From Streptomyces olivochromogenes (GTDB lineage Bacteria > Actinomycetota > Actinomycetes > Streptomycetales > Streptomycetaceae), in NCBI RefSeq assembly GCF_001514115.1, contig NZ_KQ948453.1:42634-106633 (forward strand): 64,000 nt of DNA. The letters are read 5' to 3'. Below are positions 29,138-38,041 of the stretch, piece after piece. How positions within the stretch are numbered: the stretch's first letter is position 1; every line of letters starts with the position of its first letter. Both the position numbers and the translations under genes were made by a program. The notes under the pieces were generated by a model. That model had not been told where the DNA came from. It saw only the letters and a program-made list of their open reading frames with translations, and made no database searches.

Positions 29138-29272
29138 GGTTCACTCCTGCGCGCCCTCCACTCACTCCTCCAAGCCCTCCAGGCACTTCGAGTGCCCCGA
29201 CGATCCACACGCAATCCGCACACCCGAGTCTGGGAAGATCAACTGCCGCTGGTGGTACGTCAGTTGAACGCT

Positions 29273-29310
29273 GCACGGCCGAAAGGCGCCCTTGCGCCGG
29301 TCGGCCGTGC
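29273..29310. terminator. Long GC hairpin between operon and protease gene
   Basis: GCACGGCCGA (29273-29282) and TCGGCCGTGC (29301-29310) pair, with an inner GGCGC/GCGCC stem. It lies 136 nt after the operon stop. It may terminate the monooxygenase operon or fold in the leader of the protease mRNA. The rest of 29138-29439 has no gene. Confidence 0.5.
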
Positions 29311-29439
29311 CGCCGAATACTCCCCCACAGCGCTTGTCAGGAGCACGGCTTGTCCGGAATCCGGTCAGGCGGCTCCCGGCTGCGCCTCACGGGCCCCGAC
29401 CCCACGCGGGCCCCCTACTTCCCTCGGGAGGAACGACAA

Positions 29440-30339
29440 GTGAGGATCAAGCGCACCACCCCCCGCAGCGGTATAGCGAGACGGACCCGGCTGATCGCCG
29501 TGACCACCGGACTCCTGGCCGCCGCAGCGTTCTCCGTCCCCACCGCGAACGCATCCGACGTCCATACGTTCAGTGCCACCCAGCTGAGCACGGTGAACAA
29601 GTCGGTACTCAAGTCCGACATCGCGGGAACCGCCTGGGCGGTCGACGCCAAGACGAACCGCGTCGTCGTCACCGTCGACAGCACGGTCTCCAAGGCCGAG
29701 ATCGCGAAGATCAAGAAGGACGCGGGCGGCAACGCCGCGGCCCTCACGATCAAGCACACCCCGGGCAAGTTCAAGAAGCTGATCACAGGCGGCGACGCCA
29801 TCTACGGCGGTGCCTACCGCTGCTCGCTCGGCTTCAACGTGCACAGCGGGAGCACCTACTACTTCCTGACCGCCGGCCACTGCGGTGAGGTCGCCTCCAC
29901 CTGGTACTCCAACTCGGGTCACACCACCACGCTGGGCACGAACGTCAGCTACAGCTTCCCGACCAACGACTTCGCGCTGGTGCGCTACACCAACACCTCG
30001 ATCGCCCACCCGAGCGCGGTCGGCAGCCAGACCATCAGCAGCGCCGCCACGCCGAGCGTGGGCACGACCGTCTACCGTCGCGGCTCGACCACCGGCACGC
30101 ACAGCGGCCGGGTCACCGCGCTGAACGCCACGGTCAACTACGGCAGCGGCGACGTGGTCTACCAGATGATCCAGACCACGGTCTGCGCCGAGGGCGGCGA
30201 CAGCGGCGGTCCGCTCTACGCGGGTTCCGTCGCCTACGGTCTGACCTCCGGCGGCAGTGGTGACTGCACCTCCGGCGGTACGACGTTCTTCCAGCCGGTC
30301 ACCGAGGCGCTGAGCTACTACGGCGTGAGCGTCGGCTGA
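29440..30339 (+). CDS. Secreted serine protease, streptogrisin-like (S1)
   Basis: 299-aa preproprotein. Signal peptide to about residue 37 (FSVPTANAS), propeptide of about 75 residues with [12 protein letters not shown] at the maturation boundary, then a mature chymotrypsin fold. The catalytic triad is His in TAGHCG, Asp in TNDFALVRY and Ser in GGDSGGPL, with three visible Cys pairs. It matches streptogrisin A/B. GTG 29440 has GGGAGGAA 6 nt upstream. A strong terminator follows, so it is monocistronic. A related protease gene lies at 31729 beyond the SPFH gene. Confidence 0.95.
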   Translation: MRIKRTTPRSGIARRTRLIAVTTGLLAAAAFSVPTANASDVHTFSATQLSTVNKSVLKSDIAGTAWAVDAKTNRVVVTVDSTVSKAEIAKIKKDAGGNAAALTIKHTPGKFKKLITGGDAIYGGAYRCSLGFNVHSGSTYYFLTAGHCGEVASTWYSNSGHTTTLGTNVSYSFPTNDFALVRYTNTSIAHPSAVGSQTISSAATPSVGTTVYRRGSTTGTHSGRVTALNATVNYGSGDVVYQMIQTTVCAEGGDSGGPLYAGSVAYGLTSGGSGDCTSGGTTFFQPVTEALSYYGVSVG

Positions 30340-30388
30340 CCGACGATCCCCCGCAAAACCCGCACGACCGGACCTGCAGCCAGCAGCA

Positions 30389-30427
30389 GGCGAGCCCCCG
30401 TACGCAACTGTCGTGCGGGGGCTCGCC
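30389..30427 (+). terminator. Strong terminator after the first protease
   Basis: GGCGAGCCCCCGTACG pairs with CGTGCGGGGGCTCGCC (one G-T pair) around a 7-nt loop, followed by CTTGCT. It starts 50 nt after the protease stop. Confidence 0.85.
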
Positions 30428-30525
30428 CTTGCTCGGGTGACGGAGTTACCGTCGAAGTACACGCCGGGTACGCGCCTGATGCGGTACTTGCCCGATGCGC
30501 CCACTTCGGACCCTGGGGGGCCGTG

Positions 30526-31482
30526 ATGGTCGAGGAACTGGTGGCGGCGGGAGTCTCCGTCGTATCCGTGGGGATCGTCTACGCGATGGCCGGGGCCCGT
30601 GTCGTCAAACAGTACGAACGCGGTGTGGTGTTGCGTCTGGGCCGGTTGCGCTCGGACGTGCGCGGGCCCGGGTTCACCATGGTGGTGCCCTTCGTCGACA
30701 AGCTGCGTAAGGTCAACATGCAGATCGTGACGATGCCCGTCCCCGCGCAGGACGGCATCACGCGGGACAACGTCACGGTCCGGGTCGACGCGGTCATCTA
30801 CTTCAAGGTGGTCGACGCGGCCGACGCCGTCATCCAGGTCGAGGACTACCAGTTCGCGGTCTCGCAGATGGCGCAGACCTCGCTGCGTTCGATCATCGGC
30901 AAGAGCGACCTGGACGATCTGCTCTCCAACCGGGAGAAGCTCAACCAGGGCCTGGAGCTGATGATCGACAGTCCGGCCATGGGCTGGGGTGTGCAGATCG
31001 ACCGGGTCGAGATCAAGGACGTGTCGCTGCCGGAGACGATGAAACGGTCGATGGCCCGGCAGGCCGAGGCCGACCGGGAACGGCGCGCGCGGGTCATCAA
31101 CGCGGACGCCGAGCTCCAGGCGTCGAAGAAGCTGGCGGAGGCCGCCGGGGTGATGTCCGAACAGCCCGCCGCGCTCCAACTGCGGCTGCTGCAGACCGTG
31201 GTGGCGGTCGCCGCCGAGAAGAACTCCACCCTCGTGCTCCCCTTCCCGGTGGAACTGCTGCGGTTCCTGGAACGGGCGCAGGTCCAGCCGGCCGCCCCGG
31301 CGCCCGAGCAGGCGCGGCCGTCGACCGGGCAGCCGGTGCGGGAATCGGTGGAGCAATCGGTGGAGCAACCGGTGGAGCAATCGGTGCGGGAATCGGTGGA
31401 GCAATCGGTGCAGGAGCAACCGTCTTCCGTCGCGCCCTCGTTGGGATCGGACCCTGAAGGGTCGAAAACAAGACAGGACTAG
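30526..31482 (+). CDS. SPFH/band-7 (stomatin-like) membrane protein
   Basis: 318 aa. One N-terminal membrane segment (about 5-25), then the SPFH domain (about 28-190) with VVKQYERGVVLRLGRL, RGPGFTMVVPFVDKL and QTSLRSIIGKSDLDDLL. A helical coiled region (about 190-230) promotes oligomers, and a low-complexity tail made from seven 12-bp DNA repeats follows. ATG 30526 has GGGGGG 7 nt upstream; a GTG one codon earlier is also possible. The usual NfeD-type partner is absent. It lies between two secreted protease genes with no evident link. Confidence 0.88.
   Translation: MVEELVAAGVSVVSVGIVYAMAGARVVKQYERGVVLRLGRLRSDVRGPGFTMVVPFVDKLRKVNMQIVTMPVPAQDGITRDNVTVRVDAVIYFKVVDAADAVIQVEDYQFAVSQMAQTSLRSIIGKSDLDDLLSNREKLNQGLELMIDSPAMGWGVQIDRVEIKDVSLPETMKRSMARQAEADRERRARVINADAELQASKKLAEAAGVMSEQPAALQLRLLQTVVAVAAEKNSTLVLPFPVELLRFLERAQVQPAAPAPEQARPSTGQPVRESVEQSVEQPVEQSVRESVEQSVQEQPSSVAPSLGSDPEGSKTRQD
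31330..31413 (+). repeat. Seven 12-bp tandem repeats in the SPFH gene
   Basis: Units of the type GAATCGGTGGAG or CAATCGGTGGAG, in frame, encode (Q/E)(S/P)V(E/R/Q). They make the polar C-terminal tail. Such perfect in-frame arrays tend to change copy number between strains. Confidence 0.85.
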
Positions 31483-31728
31483 ACCTCACGGGCTGCACAT
31501 ACGTCACTCGCACATGGTGTTTGCACTGCGAACGCACAGGGTGCGATCACGCAGGGTCAAGGTGCCGGGGGCGTACACCCGTTGCTGCACGCGCGTCCTG
31601 AAGTCGACCTTGTGAGCCACCTGTGGGCCTCGGAATAGTGGGCGCCCGTACGCCTTTCGATTCCGTACACCTTCCGGCCCCGGAGGTCCCCACGACCTCT
31701 CGGGCCGCCCCCCACAGGAGGACGCGAA

Positions 31729-32811
31729 GTGAAACACCGACGTATATCCGGGCGGCGCGCAGCCGTGGCAGGCGCGGGTGTCGCCGCCCTGATCGCCGCG
31801 GGAGTCACCTTCCAGACTGCGAACGCGAGCGAGACGCAGAAGAGCGCGACGCCCCGGCCGCTCTCGATCGCGGCGGCCGGAAAGCTCGCCTCGACGCTCG
31901 GCAAGGACCTGGGTCCCGACGCGGCGGGAACGTATTACGACGCGATGGCCGGGCACCTCGTCGTCAACGTGCTCGACCGGGCCGCGGCGCGCGTCGTCGA
32001 GGCGGCCGGCGCCCAGGCCAGAATCGTCGAGAACTCCCTCGCCGAACTGACGAGCGCCCGTACCACCCTCAAGGAGGACGCGACCATCCCCGGCACGTCC
32101 TGGGCGACCGACCCGGGGACCAACAAGGTCGTCGTCACCGCCGACCGCACGGTCGGGGGCGCGACCCTCGCCCGGCTGACCAAGGTCGTCGACGGTCTCG
32201 GCGCCAAGGCAGAACTCCAGCGCACGAAGGGGGAGTTCAAGCCCTTCATCGCGGGCGGCGACGCGATCACCGGCTCCGGCGGGCGCTGCTCGCTCGGCTT
32301 CAACGTGGTCAAGGGCGGCCAGCCGTACTTCATCACCGCCGGGCACTGCACCCGGGAGATCTCCACCTGGTCGGACTCCAGCGGCAAGGAGATCGGCACG
32401 AACGAGCAGTCCAGCTTCCCCGGCAACGACTTCGGTCTGGTCAAGTACACCTCGACGGTCGCCCACCCGAGCGAGGTCGATCTCTACAACGGCTCCGCGC
32501 AGCCCATCACCCAGGCGGGTGCGGCGACCGTCGGGCAGTCGGTGACGCGCAGCGGTTCGACGACCCAGGTGCACAGCGGCACGGTCACCGGCCTGGACGC
32601 CACCGTGAACTACGGCAACGGCGACATCGTCGACGGACTCATCCAGACCGACGTCTGCGCCGAGCCCGGTGACAGCGGCGGCTCGCTCTTCTCGGGCTCC
32701 ACGGCCATCGGCCTCACCTCGGGCGGCAGCGGCGACTGCACCTCGGGCGGCGAGACCTTCTTCCAGCCGGTCACCGAGGCGCTGTCGGCCTTCGGCGCCC
32801 AGATCGGCTGA
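31729..32811 (+). CDS. Secreted serine protease with long propeptide (S1, alpha-lytic type)
   Basis: 360-aa preproprotein. Signal peptide to about residue 35 (FQTANAS), long propeptide (about 36-175) of the alpha-lytic type, mature domain from about IAGGDAITG. The triad is His in TAGHCT, Asp in GNDFGLVKY and Ser in GDSGGSL. The C-terminal half closely matches the protease at 29440, down to [14 protein letters not shown] and [11 protein letters not shown], so they are paralogues. The larger pro-region resembles streptogrisin C/D types. GTG 31729 follows AGGAGG. No terminator is obvious after it. Confidence 0.93.
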   Translation: MKHRRISGRRAAVAGAGVAALIAAGVTFQTANASETQKSATPRPLSIAAAGKLASTLGKDLGPDAAGTYYDAMAGHLVVNVLDRAAARVVEAAGAQARIVENSLAELTSARTTLKEDATIPGTSWATDPGTNKVVVTADRTVGGATLARLTKVVDGLGAKAELQRTKGEFKPFIAGGDAITGSGGRCSLGFNVVKGGQPYFITAGHCTREISTWSDSSGKEIGTNEQSSFPGNDFGLVKYTSTVAHPSEVDLYNGSAQPITQAGAATVGQSVTRSGSTTQVHSGTVTGLDATVNYGNGDIVDGLIQTDVCAEPGDSGGSLFSGSTAIGLTSGGSGDCTSGGETFFQPVTEALSAFGAQIG

Positions 32812-32927
32812 CGCGCTCCGTCCTGCCTGCTCAGGGCCGGTGGACCGGTGTTTGCGCAGGTGGGACGGGCTCGAACGGATGTCGCACACTTGTTCGGAAA
32901 TTGGTCTATGGTGGGGGTGAGGTCATT

Positions 32928-32943
32928 GGGAACGAATGTTCGA
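32928..32943 (+). promoter_or_regulatory. LexA (SOS) box upstream of dnaE2
   Basis: GGGAAC-gaat-GTTCGA matches the actinobacterial SOS box TCGAAC-N4-GTTCGA in the whole right half and four of six bases on the left. It lies 58 nt before the chosen dnaE2 start. It predicts DNA-damage induction of dnaE2 and the coupled Y-family gene. Confidence 0.7.
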
Positions 32944-33000
32944 GAGCCTGGCTAGGGGCCCTCGGACACGAACGGATACGGACGGGTGCGGGAGGTGCGT

Positions 33001-36000
33001 GTGCCGGGGTTCACGCATCTGCACACCGTCTCCGGGTTCTCCCGGCGGTACGGGGCCTCGCACCCGGAGCGGCTGGCCGAGCGTGCCTCGGAGCGGGGCA
33101 TGGACGCCCTCGCGCTCACCGACCGGGACAGCCTCGCGGGCACGGTCCGGTTCGCCAAGGCCTGCGCGAAGGCGGGTGTCCGTCCGCTGTTCGGGGTGGA
33201 CCTCGCGGTCGAGGCTCCCGCCCGAGAGGCGAGGGCCTCCGCCCGAACGGCGGGGTCCTTCGCCCGGGCGGCCGGGGCCTCCGCGCCGACGGGCTCGGCT
33301 TCCGCCCGGGCGGCCGGGGAGCCCGTACGAGGAACCGGGGAGCCCGTACGAGGAGAGCGGCGCCGCGCCCCGGTCCGTGGCGGTGCCTTCATCGACGAGT
33401 CGACTCCCCGCGTGACCTTCCTGGCCCGGGACGGCGCGGCCGGCTGGGCCGACCTCTGCAGAATCGTCACGGCGGCGCATGCGGGCGGCGGTCCCGACGG
33501 CGGCCCGGGGCGGCAGCCCCTGCTGCTCCGGCCGGACAACCACGCCGCGGGACTGACCGTACTGCTCGGCCCCGCCTCCGACGTCGGCCGCGCACTCGCC
33601 GCGGGGCGCCCCGACCGCGCCGCGAAGCTGCTCGCGCCCTGGCGGGAGATCTACGGCGACGCCCTGCGTCTCGAAGCCGTCTGGCACGGCCGCGAGGGCA
33701 CCGGGCCCGGGTCCCTGCGGCTCGCCGCCCGCACCGTCGGCTTCGCCGCCGAACAGCGGGTGCGCCCGGTGCTCAGCAACGCCGTCCGGTACGCCGACCC
33801 GGGCCTCGGTCCGGTCGCCGACGTCCTGGACGCCGCCCGCCGCCTCGTCCCCGTCGACCCCCGGCGCGAGCTGGACTCCGGCGAGGCCTGGCTCAAGGGC
33901 GAGGCCGCCATGCTGGGCGCCGCCGAACGGATCGTCGAGGCCGCGGGCTACCGCCGTGACACCGCGTACCGTCTGCTCGAACAGACCCAGGCCACCGCCG
34001 CCGAGTGCCTCGTCGATCCCGAGGACGACCTCGGCATCGGCACCGTCCACTTCCCGGAGCCGCGTCTCGTCGGCGCGGGCCGGCGTACCGCCCAGCGCGT
34101 CCTGGCCTCCCGGGCGGCGGCGGGCATGGTGCTGCGCGGCTACGACCGCAGGCGGGACTACTGGGAGCGGATGCACCGCGAGCTGGACATCATCGCCCAC
34201 CACGACTTCGCCTCCTACTTCCTGACGGTCGCCCAGGTCGTGGACGACGTACGGAAGATGGGCATCCGGGTTGCCGCGCGTGGCTCCGGCGCGGGCTCCC
34301 TCGTCAACCACCTCCTCGGCATCGCGCACGCCGACCCGGTCGAGCACGGGCTGCTGATGGAACGCTTCCTGTCCAAGCGCCGCTCGGTGCTGCCCGACAT
34401 CGACATCGACGTGGAGTCGGCGCGCAGGCTGGAGGTCTACCGCGCGATCATCGACCGGTTCGGCACCGAGCGGGTCGCGACCGTCTCGATGCCCGAGACC
34501 TACCGGGTCCGGCACGCCGTCCGCGATGTGGGCGCCGCGCTCTCCATGGACCCGGCCGACATCGACCGGATCGCCAAGTCCTTCCCGCACATCCGCGCCC
34601 GCGACGCCCGTGCGGCGATGGACGAGCTGCCCGAACTGCGGGAGCTGGCACGGGAGTTCCAGTGGGAAGGCGAGAGGTACGGGCGGCTGTGGGAGCTGGT
34701 CGAGTCCCTCGACGCCCTCCCGCGCGGCATCGCCATGCACCCGTGCGGGGTGCTCCTCTCCGACGCCTCGCTGCTCGCCCGTACGCCGGTCGTGCCGACC
34801 AGCGGTGAGGGTTTCCCCATGTCGCAGTTCGACAAGGAGGACGTCGAGGACCTCGGGCTGCTCAAGCTCGATGTGCTGGGCGTGCGGATGCAGTCCGCGA
34901 TGGCGCACGCGGTGGCCGAGGTGCAGCGGGCCACGGGGGACCGGCCGGACATCGACGCGGTGGCGCCGGGCGACCCGGCGACGTATCGGCTCATCCAGTC
35001 CGCCGAGACGCTGGGCTGCTTCCAGATCGAGTCGCCCGGACAGCGCGACCTGGTCGGACGGCTGCAGCCCGCGACCTTCCACGACCTCGTCGTCGACATC
35101 TCGCTCTTCCGGCCGGGACCGGTCGCCGCCGACATGGTGCGGCCGTTCATCGAGGCGCGACACGGGCGGGCGCCGATCCGCTATCCGCACCCGGACCTGG
35201 AGGGACCGCTGAAGGAGACGTACGGCGTCGTGGTCTTCCATGAGCAGATCATCGACATCGTCGACATCATGACCGGCTGCGGACGTGACGAGGCGGACCG
35301 GGTGCGGCGCGGGCTGTCCGACCCCGAGTCGCAGGGGCGGATCCGGTTCTGGTTCGCACAGAACGCGGCGGCCAAGGGGTACGACGCCGAGACCATCGCG
35401 CGGACCTGGGAGATCGTCGAGGCCTTCGGGTCGTACGGCTTCTGCAAGGCGCACGCGGTCGCCTTCGCCGTCCCGACGTACCAGTCGGCGTGGCTGAAGA
35501 CCCATCACCCGGCCGCCTTCTACGCCGGGTTGCTCACGCACGACCCCGGGATGTATCCGAAGCGGCTGCTGCTGGCGGACGCGCGGCGGCGGGGGGTGCC
35601 GATCCTGCCGTTGGACGTGAACCGGTCGGCGGTCGCCCACCGTATCGAACTGGTGTCTGAATCTACTGGCTCTGCCGGCCACTGGGGTGTCCGCCTCGCC
35701 CTCTCCGACGTGCACGGCATCAGCGAGGCCGAGGCGGCGCGGATCGCGGACGGACAGCCGTACGCCTCCCTGCTCGACTTCTGGGAGCGGGCCCGGCCGA
35801 GCAGGCCGCTCGCACAGCGGCTCGCGCAGGTCGGCGCGCTGGACGCGTTCGGCGCCAACCGGCGTGACCTGCAACTGCACCTGACCGAACTGCACCGGGG
35901 ATCCCGGGGCGCGGGCGGCGGCCAACTCCCCCTGTCCGGCGGGCGGAAGACCGCCTCCGCCGGGCTGCCCGACCTCTCCTCGGCGGAGCGGCTCAGCGCC

Positions 36001-36585
36001 GAACTGGGCGTGCTGTCGATGGACGCCTCGCGCAATCTGATGGACGACCACCGGGAGTTCCTGGAGGAGCTGGGCGTGGTGACGGCACGCCGGCTGCGGG
36101 AGGCGCGGCACGGAGAGACGGTCCTGGTCGCGGGCGCCAAGGCGGCCACCCAGACCCCGCCGATCCGCTCCGGCAAACGCGTCATCTTCACCACCTTGGA
36201 CGACGGCACCGGCCTGGTCGACCTCGCCTTCTTCGACGACTCGCACGACGCCTGCGCCCACACCGTCTTCCACTCCTGGCTGCTGCTGGTGCGGGGAGTG
36301 GTGCAGCGCCGGGGCCCGCGCAGCCTCAGCGTGGTGGGCGCGGCGGCCTGGAACCTCGCCGAACTGGTCGAGCTGCGCGCCGAGGGCGGCCTCGACGTGG
36401 TGGCGGCGCGGCTGGCGGAGCCCGTAGCGGAGCCCCTGCCGGAGGGGGAGGGTGCGAAGGAGGGCCGGAGGATCCGGATGCCCACGGGGTACGAGATGCA
36501 CCCCTGGGCCGATCTGCGTCCCGCGGGCGAAGGGCCCGCGGGAGGAAAGAAGTTGTGGCACCAGAGTCCGGGGAGTGCGGGATGA
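33001..36585 (+). CDS. dnaE2: Error-prone DNA polymerase III alpha subunit
   Basis: 1194-aa C-family polymerase for damage-tolerant synthesis. The PHP domain is at the N-terminus (FTHLHTVSGFSRRYGASHP, GMDALALTDRDS), the polymerase palm carries the acidic motif LPDIDIDVE, and fingers and OB-fold parts follow. It lacks the longer C-terminus of replicative DnaE1. GTG 33001 has GGGAGG 5 nt upstream and is preferred to GTG 32986. An Ala/Arg-rich insertion of about 50 residues (about 75-125) interrupts the PHP domain and contains tandem DNA repeats. A LexA box is upstream. Its TGA overlaps the next ATG. Confidence 0.95.
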   Translation: MPGFTHLHTVSGFSRRYGASHPERLAERASERGMDALALTDRDSLAGTVRFAKACAKAGVRPLFGVDLAVEAPAREARASARTAGSFARAAGASAPTGSASARAAGEPVRGTGEPVRGERRRAPVRGGAFIDESTPRVTFLARDGAAGWADLCRIVTAAHAGGGPDGGPGRQPLLLRPDNHAAGLTVLLGPASDVGRALAAGRPDRAAKLLAPWREIYGDALRLEAVWHGREGTGPGSLRLAARTVGFAAEQRVRPVLSNAVRYADPGLGPVADVLDAARRLVPVDPRRELDSGEAWLKGEAAMLGAAERIVEAAGYRRDTAYRLLEQTQATAAECLVDPEDDLGIGTVHFPEPRLVGAGRRTAQRVLASRAAAGMVLRGYDRRRDYWERMHRELDIIAHHDFASYFLTVAQVVDDVRKMGIRVAARGSGAGSLVNHLLGIAHADPVEHGLLMERFLSKRRSVLPDIDIDVESARRLEVYRAIIDRFGTERVATVSMPETYRVRHAVRDVGAALSMDPADIDRIAKSFPHIRARDARAAMDELPELRELAREFQWEGERYGRLWELVESLDALPRGIAMHPCGVLLSDASLLARTPVVPTSGEGFPMSQFDKEDVEDLGLLKLDVLGVRMQSAMAHAVAEVQRATGDRPDIDAVAPGDPATYRLIQSAETLGCFQIESPGQRDLVGRLQPATFHDLVVDISLFRPGPVAADMVRPFIEARHGRAPIRYPHPDLEGPLKETYGVVVFHEQIIDIVDIMTGCGRDEADRVRRGLSDPESQGRIRFWFAQNAAAKGYDAETIARTWEIVEAFGSYGFCKAHAVAFAVPTYQSAWLKTHHPAAFYAGLLTHDPGMYPKRLLLADARRRGVPILPLDVNRSAVAHRIELVSESTGSAGHWGVRLALSDVHGISEAEAARIADGQPYASLLDFWERARPSRPLAQRLAQVGALDAFGANRRDLQLHLTELHRGSRGAGGGQLPLSGGRKTASAGLPDLSSAERLSAELGVLSMDASRNLMDDHREFLEELGVVTARRLREARHGETVLVAGAKAATQTPPIRSGKRVIFTTLDDGTGLVDLAFFDDSHDACAHTVFHSWLLLVRGVVQRRGPRSLSVVGAAAWNLAELVELRAEGGLDVVAARLAEPVAEPLPEGEGAKEGRRIRMPTGYEMHPWADLRPAGEGPAGGKKLWHQSPGSAG
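33314..33355 (+). repeat. Tandem 21-bp repeat inside dnaE2
   Basis: Two adjacent 21-bp units starting CCGGGGAGCCCGTACGAGGA, with 20 of 21 bases identical. Together they encode GEPVRGT-GEPVRGE in an insertion of the PHP domain. Similar looser repeats (CCGGGGCCTCCG-like) precede them. Confidence 0.85.
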
Positions 36586-37556
36586 CCATCCTCTGCGTAC
36601 GTTTCCAGCTGCCTCCGATGTACGAGGCCGCCCTGCCGGGGCTCCTCGGACTGTTGGAGGAGTTCACCCCCGTCACCGAGGCGCTGCCGCCCGACCGCGC
36701 GCTGGTCGATCTGCGGGGCGCCGAACGGTACTTCGGGCGGACCGCCGTGGAGTTCGCCTCGCTGATCAGAGTGCGGGCACTCGCCCGGTACGGGATCGAC
36801 TGCGCGATCGGCGCCGGACCCGGGCCGATGCTCGCGCGGATGGCACTGCGGGAGGCCGTGCCCGGAGTGACCCGGGTGGTGCCCGGGGAGCCGGACGCCG
36901 TCGCGGAGTTCCTCGCCGAGCGGCCCGTCGGCGCGCTGCCCGGAGTCGGCGGCGCCACCGCCCGCACCCTGTGCGAGTACGGCCTCGACACCATCGGCAA
37001 GGTCGCCGCCGCGCCCCTGTCCACGCTCCAGCGCCTGACCAGTGCCCGGACCGGCCGCGAACTGCACGAGAAGGCGTCCGGCATCGACCGCGGCCGGGTC
37101 GTCCCGAACGCCACCTCGCGCTCTCTCGCCACCGAACGCCCCTTCTCCCGCGACGAGTTGGACCCGTCCCTGCACCGCCGCGCGCTGCTCTGCGCCACCG
37201 AGGAACTGGGCACCCGGCTGCGCGCCCTGGAGAAGGTCTGCCGCACCGTGACCCTCACCGTCCGCTACGCCGACCGCTCCTCGACCACCCGCAGCCGCAC
37301 CCTCAAGGAGCCGACCGCCCACTCCTCGGCGCTCACCGCCACCGCGTACGCCCTGTACGAGACGCTCGGCCTCCAGCGCGCCCGGGTCCGTGCGGTCGGC
37401 CTGCGCGCCGAGGGCCTCACCCCCGCTGAACAGGCCTCCCACCAGCTGACCTTCGACCCCGTGGACGAGAAGGTCCGCCGCATCGAGGAGGTCGCGGACC
37501 GCGCGCGAGCGAAGTTCGGCCCGCATGCGGTGATGCCGGGCACGCTGGCGGCGTAA
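36582..37556 (+). CDS. Y-family polymerase-like protein lacking catalytic acids (ImuB-like)
   Basis: 324 aa with the Y-family fold: helix-hairpin-helix region LPGVGGATARTLCEYGLDTIGKVA and a little-finger domain from about residue 190. The N-terminus reads TILCVRFQLPPMYEAAL where active enzymes have Asp-x-Asp-x-Phe, and ALVDLRGAERYFG where they have SIDEA. The metal-binding residues are therefore missing. This is the hallmark of ImuB, the non-catalytic partner of DnaE2. ATG 36582 overlaps the dnaE2 stop, so the two are co-translated. No imuA-like gene is adjacent. A GTG at 36555 is an alternative start. Confidence 0.85.
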   Translation: MTILCVRFQLPPMYEAALPGLLGLLEEFTPVTEALPPDRALVDLRGAERYFGRTAVEFASLIRVRALARYGIDCAIGAGPGPMLARMALREAVPGVTRVVPGEPDAVAEFLAERPVGALPGVGGATARTLCEYGLDTIGKVAAAPLSTLQRLTSARTGRELHEKASGIDRGRVVPNATSRSLATERPFSRDELDPSLHRRALLCATEELGTRLRALEKVCRTVTLTVRYADRSSTTRSRTLKEPTAHSSALTATAYALYETLGLQRARVRAVGLRAEGLTPAEQASHQLTFDPVDEKVRRIEEVADRARAKFGPHAVMPGTLAA

Positions 37557-37573
37557 CTCTCCTCAGGTGTGTG

Positions 37574-37948
37574 TCAGTTGGCCCACGGAGGGCTGATGCG
37601 GGTGCCGTCGGACAGCTCCGCCGTCAGGCCGATGGGCGTGGTGACCCAGGTGATCACGGTCCGGTCGGTCGGGTTCTCGACGCCGAAGGTCGCCCCGGGG
37701 TTGATGATCAGCGTGTCGCCCGCGGTGACCCGCTCGGTGCGTCCGTCGAGTGTGATCACCAGCTCGCCCTCGAGGATGTGGAGGATCTCCTCGCGGCTGA
37801 CGGTGTGCAGGGGCGCCTTGGTGCCGGCGGGGATCTCGCCCCGCCAGGCGCACAGTTCCTTGCTGCCGGTGCCGGGACGGGCGTACGAGACGAAGCGGGC
37901 GCCGTGCATCTCGTGGACGACGGCATCGGAGGAGTGGATGACGGGCAT
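37574..37948 (-). CDS. Cupin-domain protein
   Basis: 124-aa single-domain beta-barrel. The cupin motifs are LHTVSREEILHILEGELVITL and the second around GDTLIINPGATFGVEN; metal-binding His and Glu are partly present. AGGAGG precedes ATG 37948. It is divergent from a MarR gene, and two palindromes lie in the short shared promoter. It is probably the direct target of that regulator. The enzymatic role is not known. Confidence 0.88.
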   Translation of the reverse strand: MPVIHSSDAVVHEMHGARFVSYARPGTGSKELCAWRGEIPAGTKAPLHTVSREEILHILEGELVITLDGRTERVTAGDTLIINPGATFGVENPTDRTVITWVTTPIGLTAELSDGTRISPPWAN

Positions 37949-37968
37949 GGCTGCCTCCTGGGCAAGTG

Positions 37969-37983
37969 GTCAAGTTGCTTGAC
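37969..37983. promoter_or_regulatory. MarR operator 1
   Basis: GTCAAG-TTG-CTTGAC is a perfect inverted repeat 21 nt upstream of the cupin ATG, between the cupin and marR genes. Confidence 0.75.
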
Positions 37984-37996
37984 TATATGGACTCAT

Positions 37997-38013
37997 GGTC
38001 AAGCTGCTTGACC
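37997..38013. promoter_or_regulatory. MarR operator 2
   Basis: GGTCAAG-CTG-CTTGACC is a perfect 7-bp inverted repeat, 28 bp from operator 1 and 29 nt before the marR start. A further half-site GTCAAG is at 38019-38024. Together they suggest cooperative autorepression. Confidence 0.78.
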
Positions 38014-38041
38014 AATCCGTCAAGGGTGTTTCAATGCATCC

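Noticed and set aside
32923..36561. 1212-codon open frame opposite dnaE2
   Set aside because: Shadow of the dnaE2 codon pattern; no motifs, no ribosome site, and the other strand holds full polymerase motifs.
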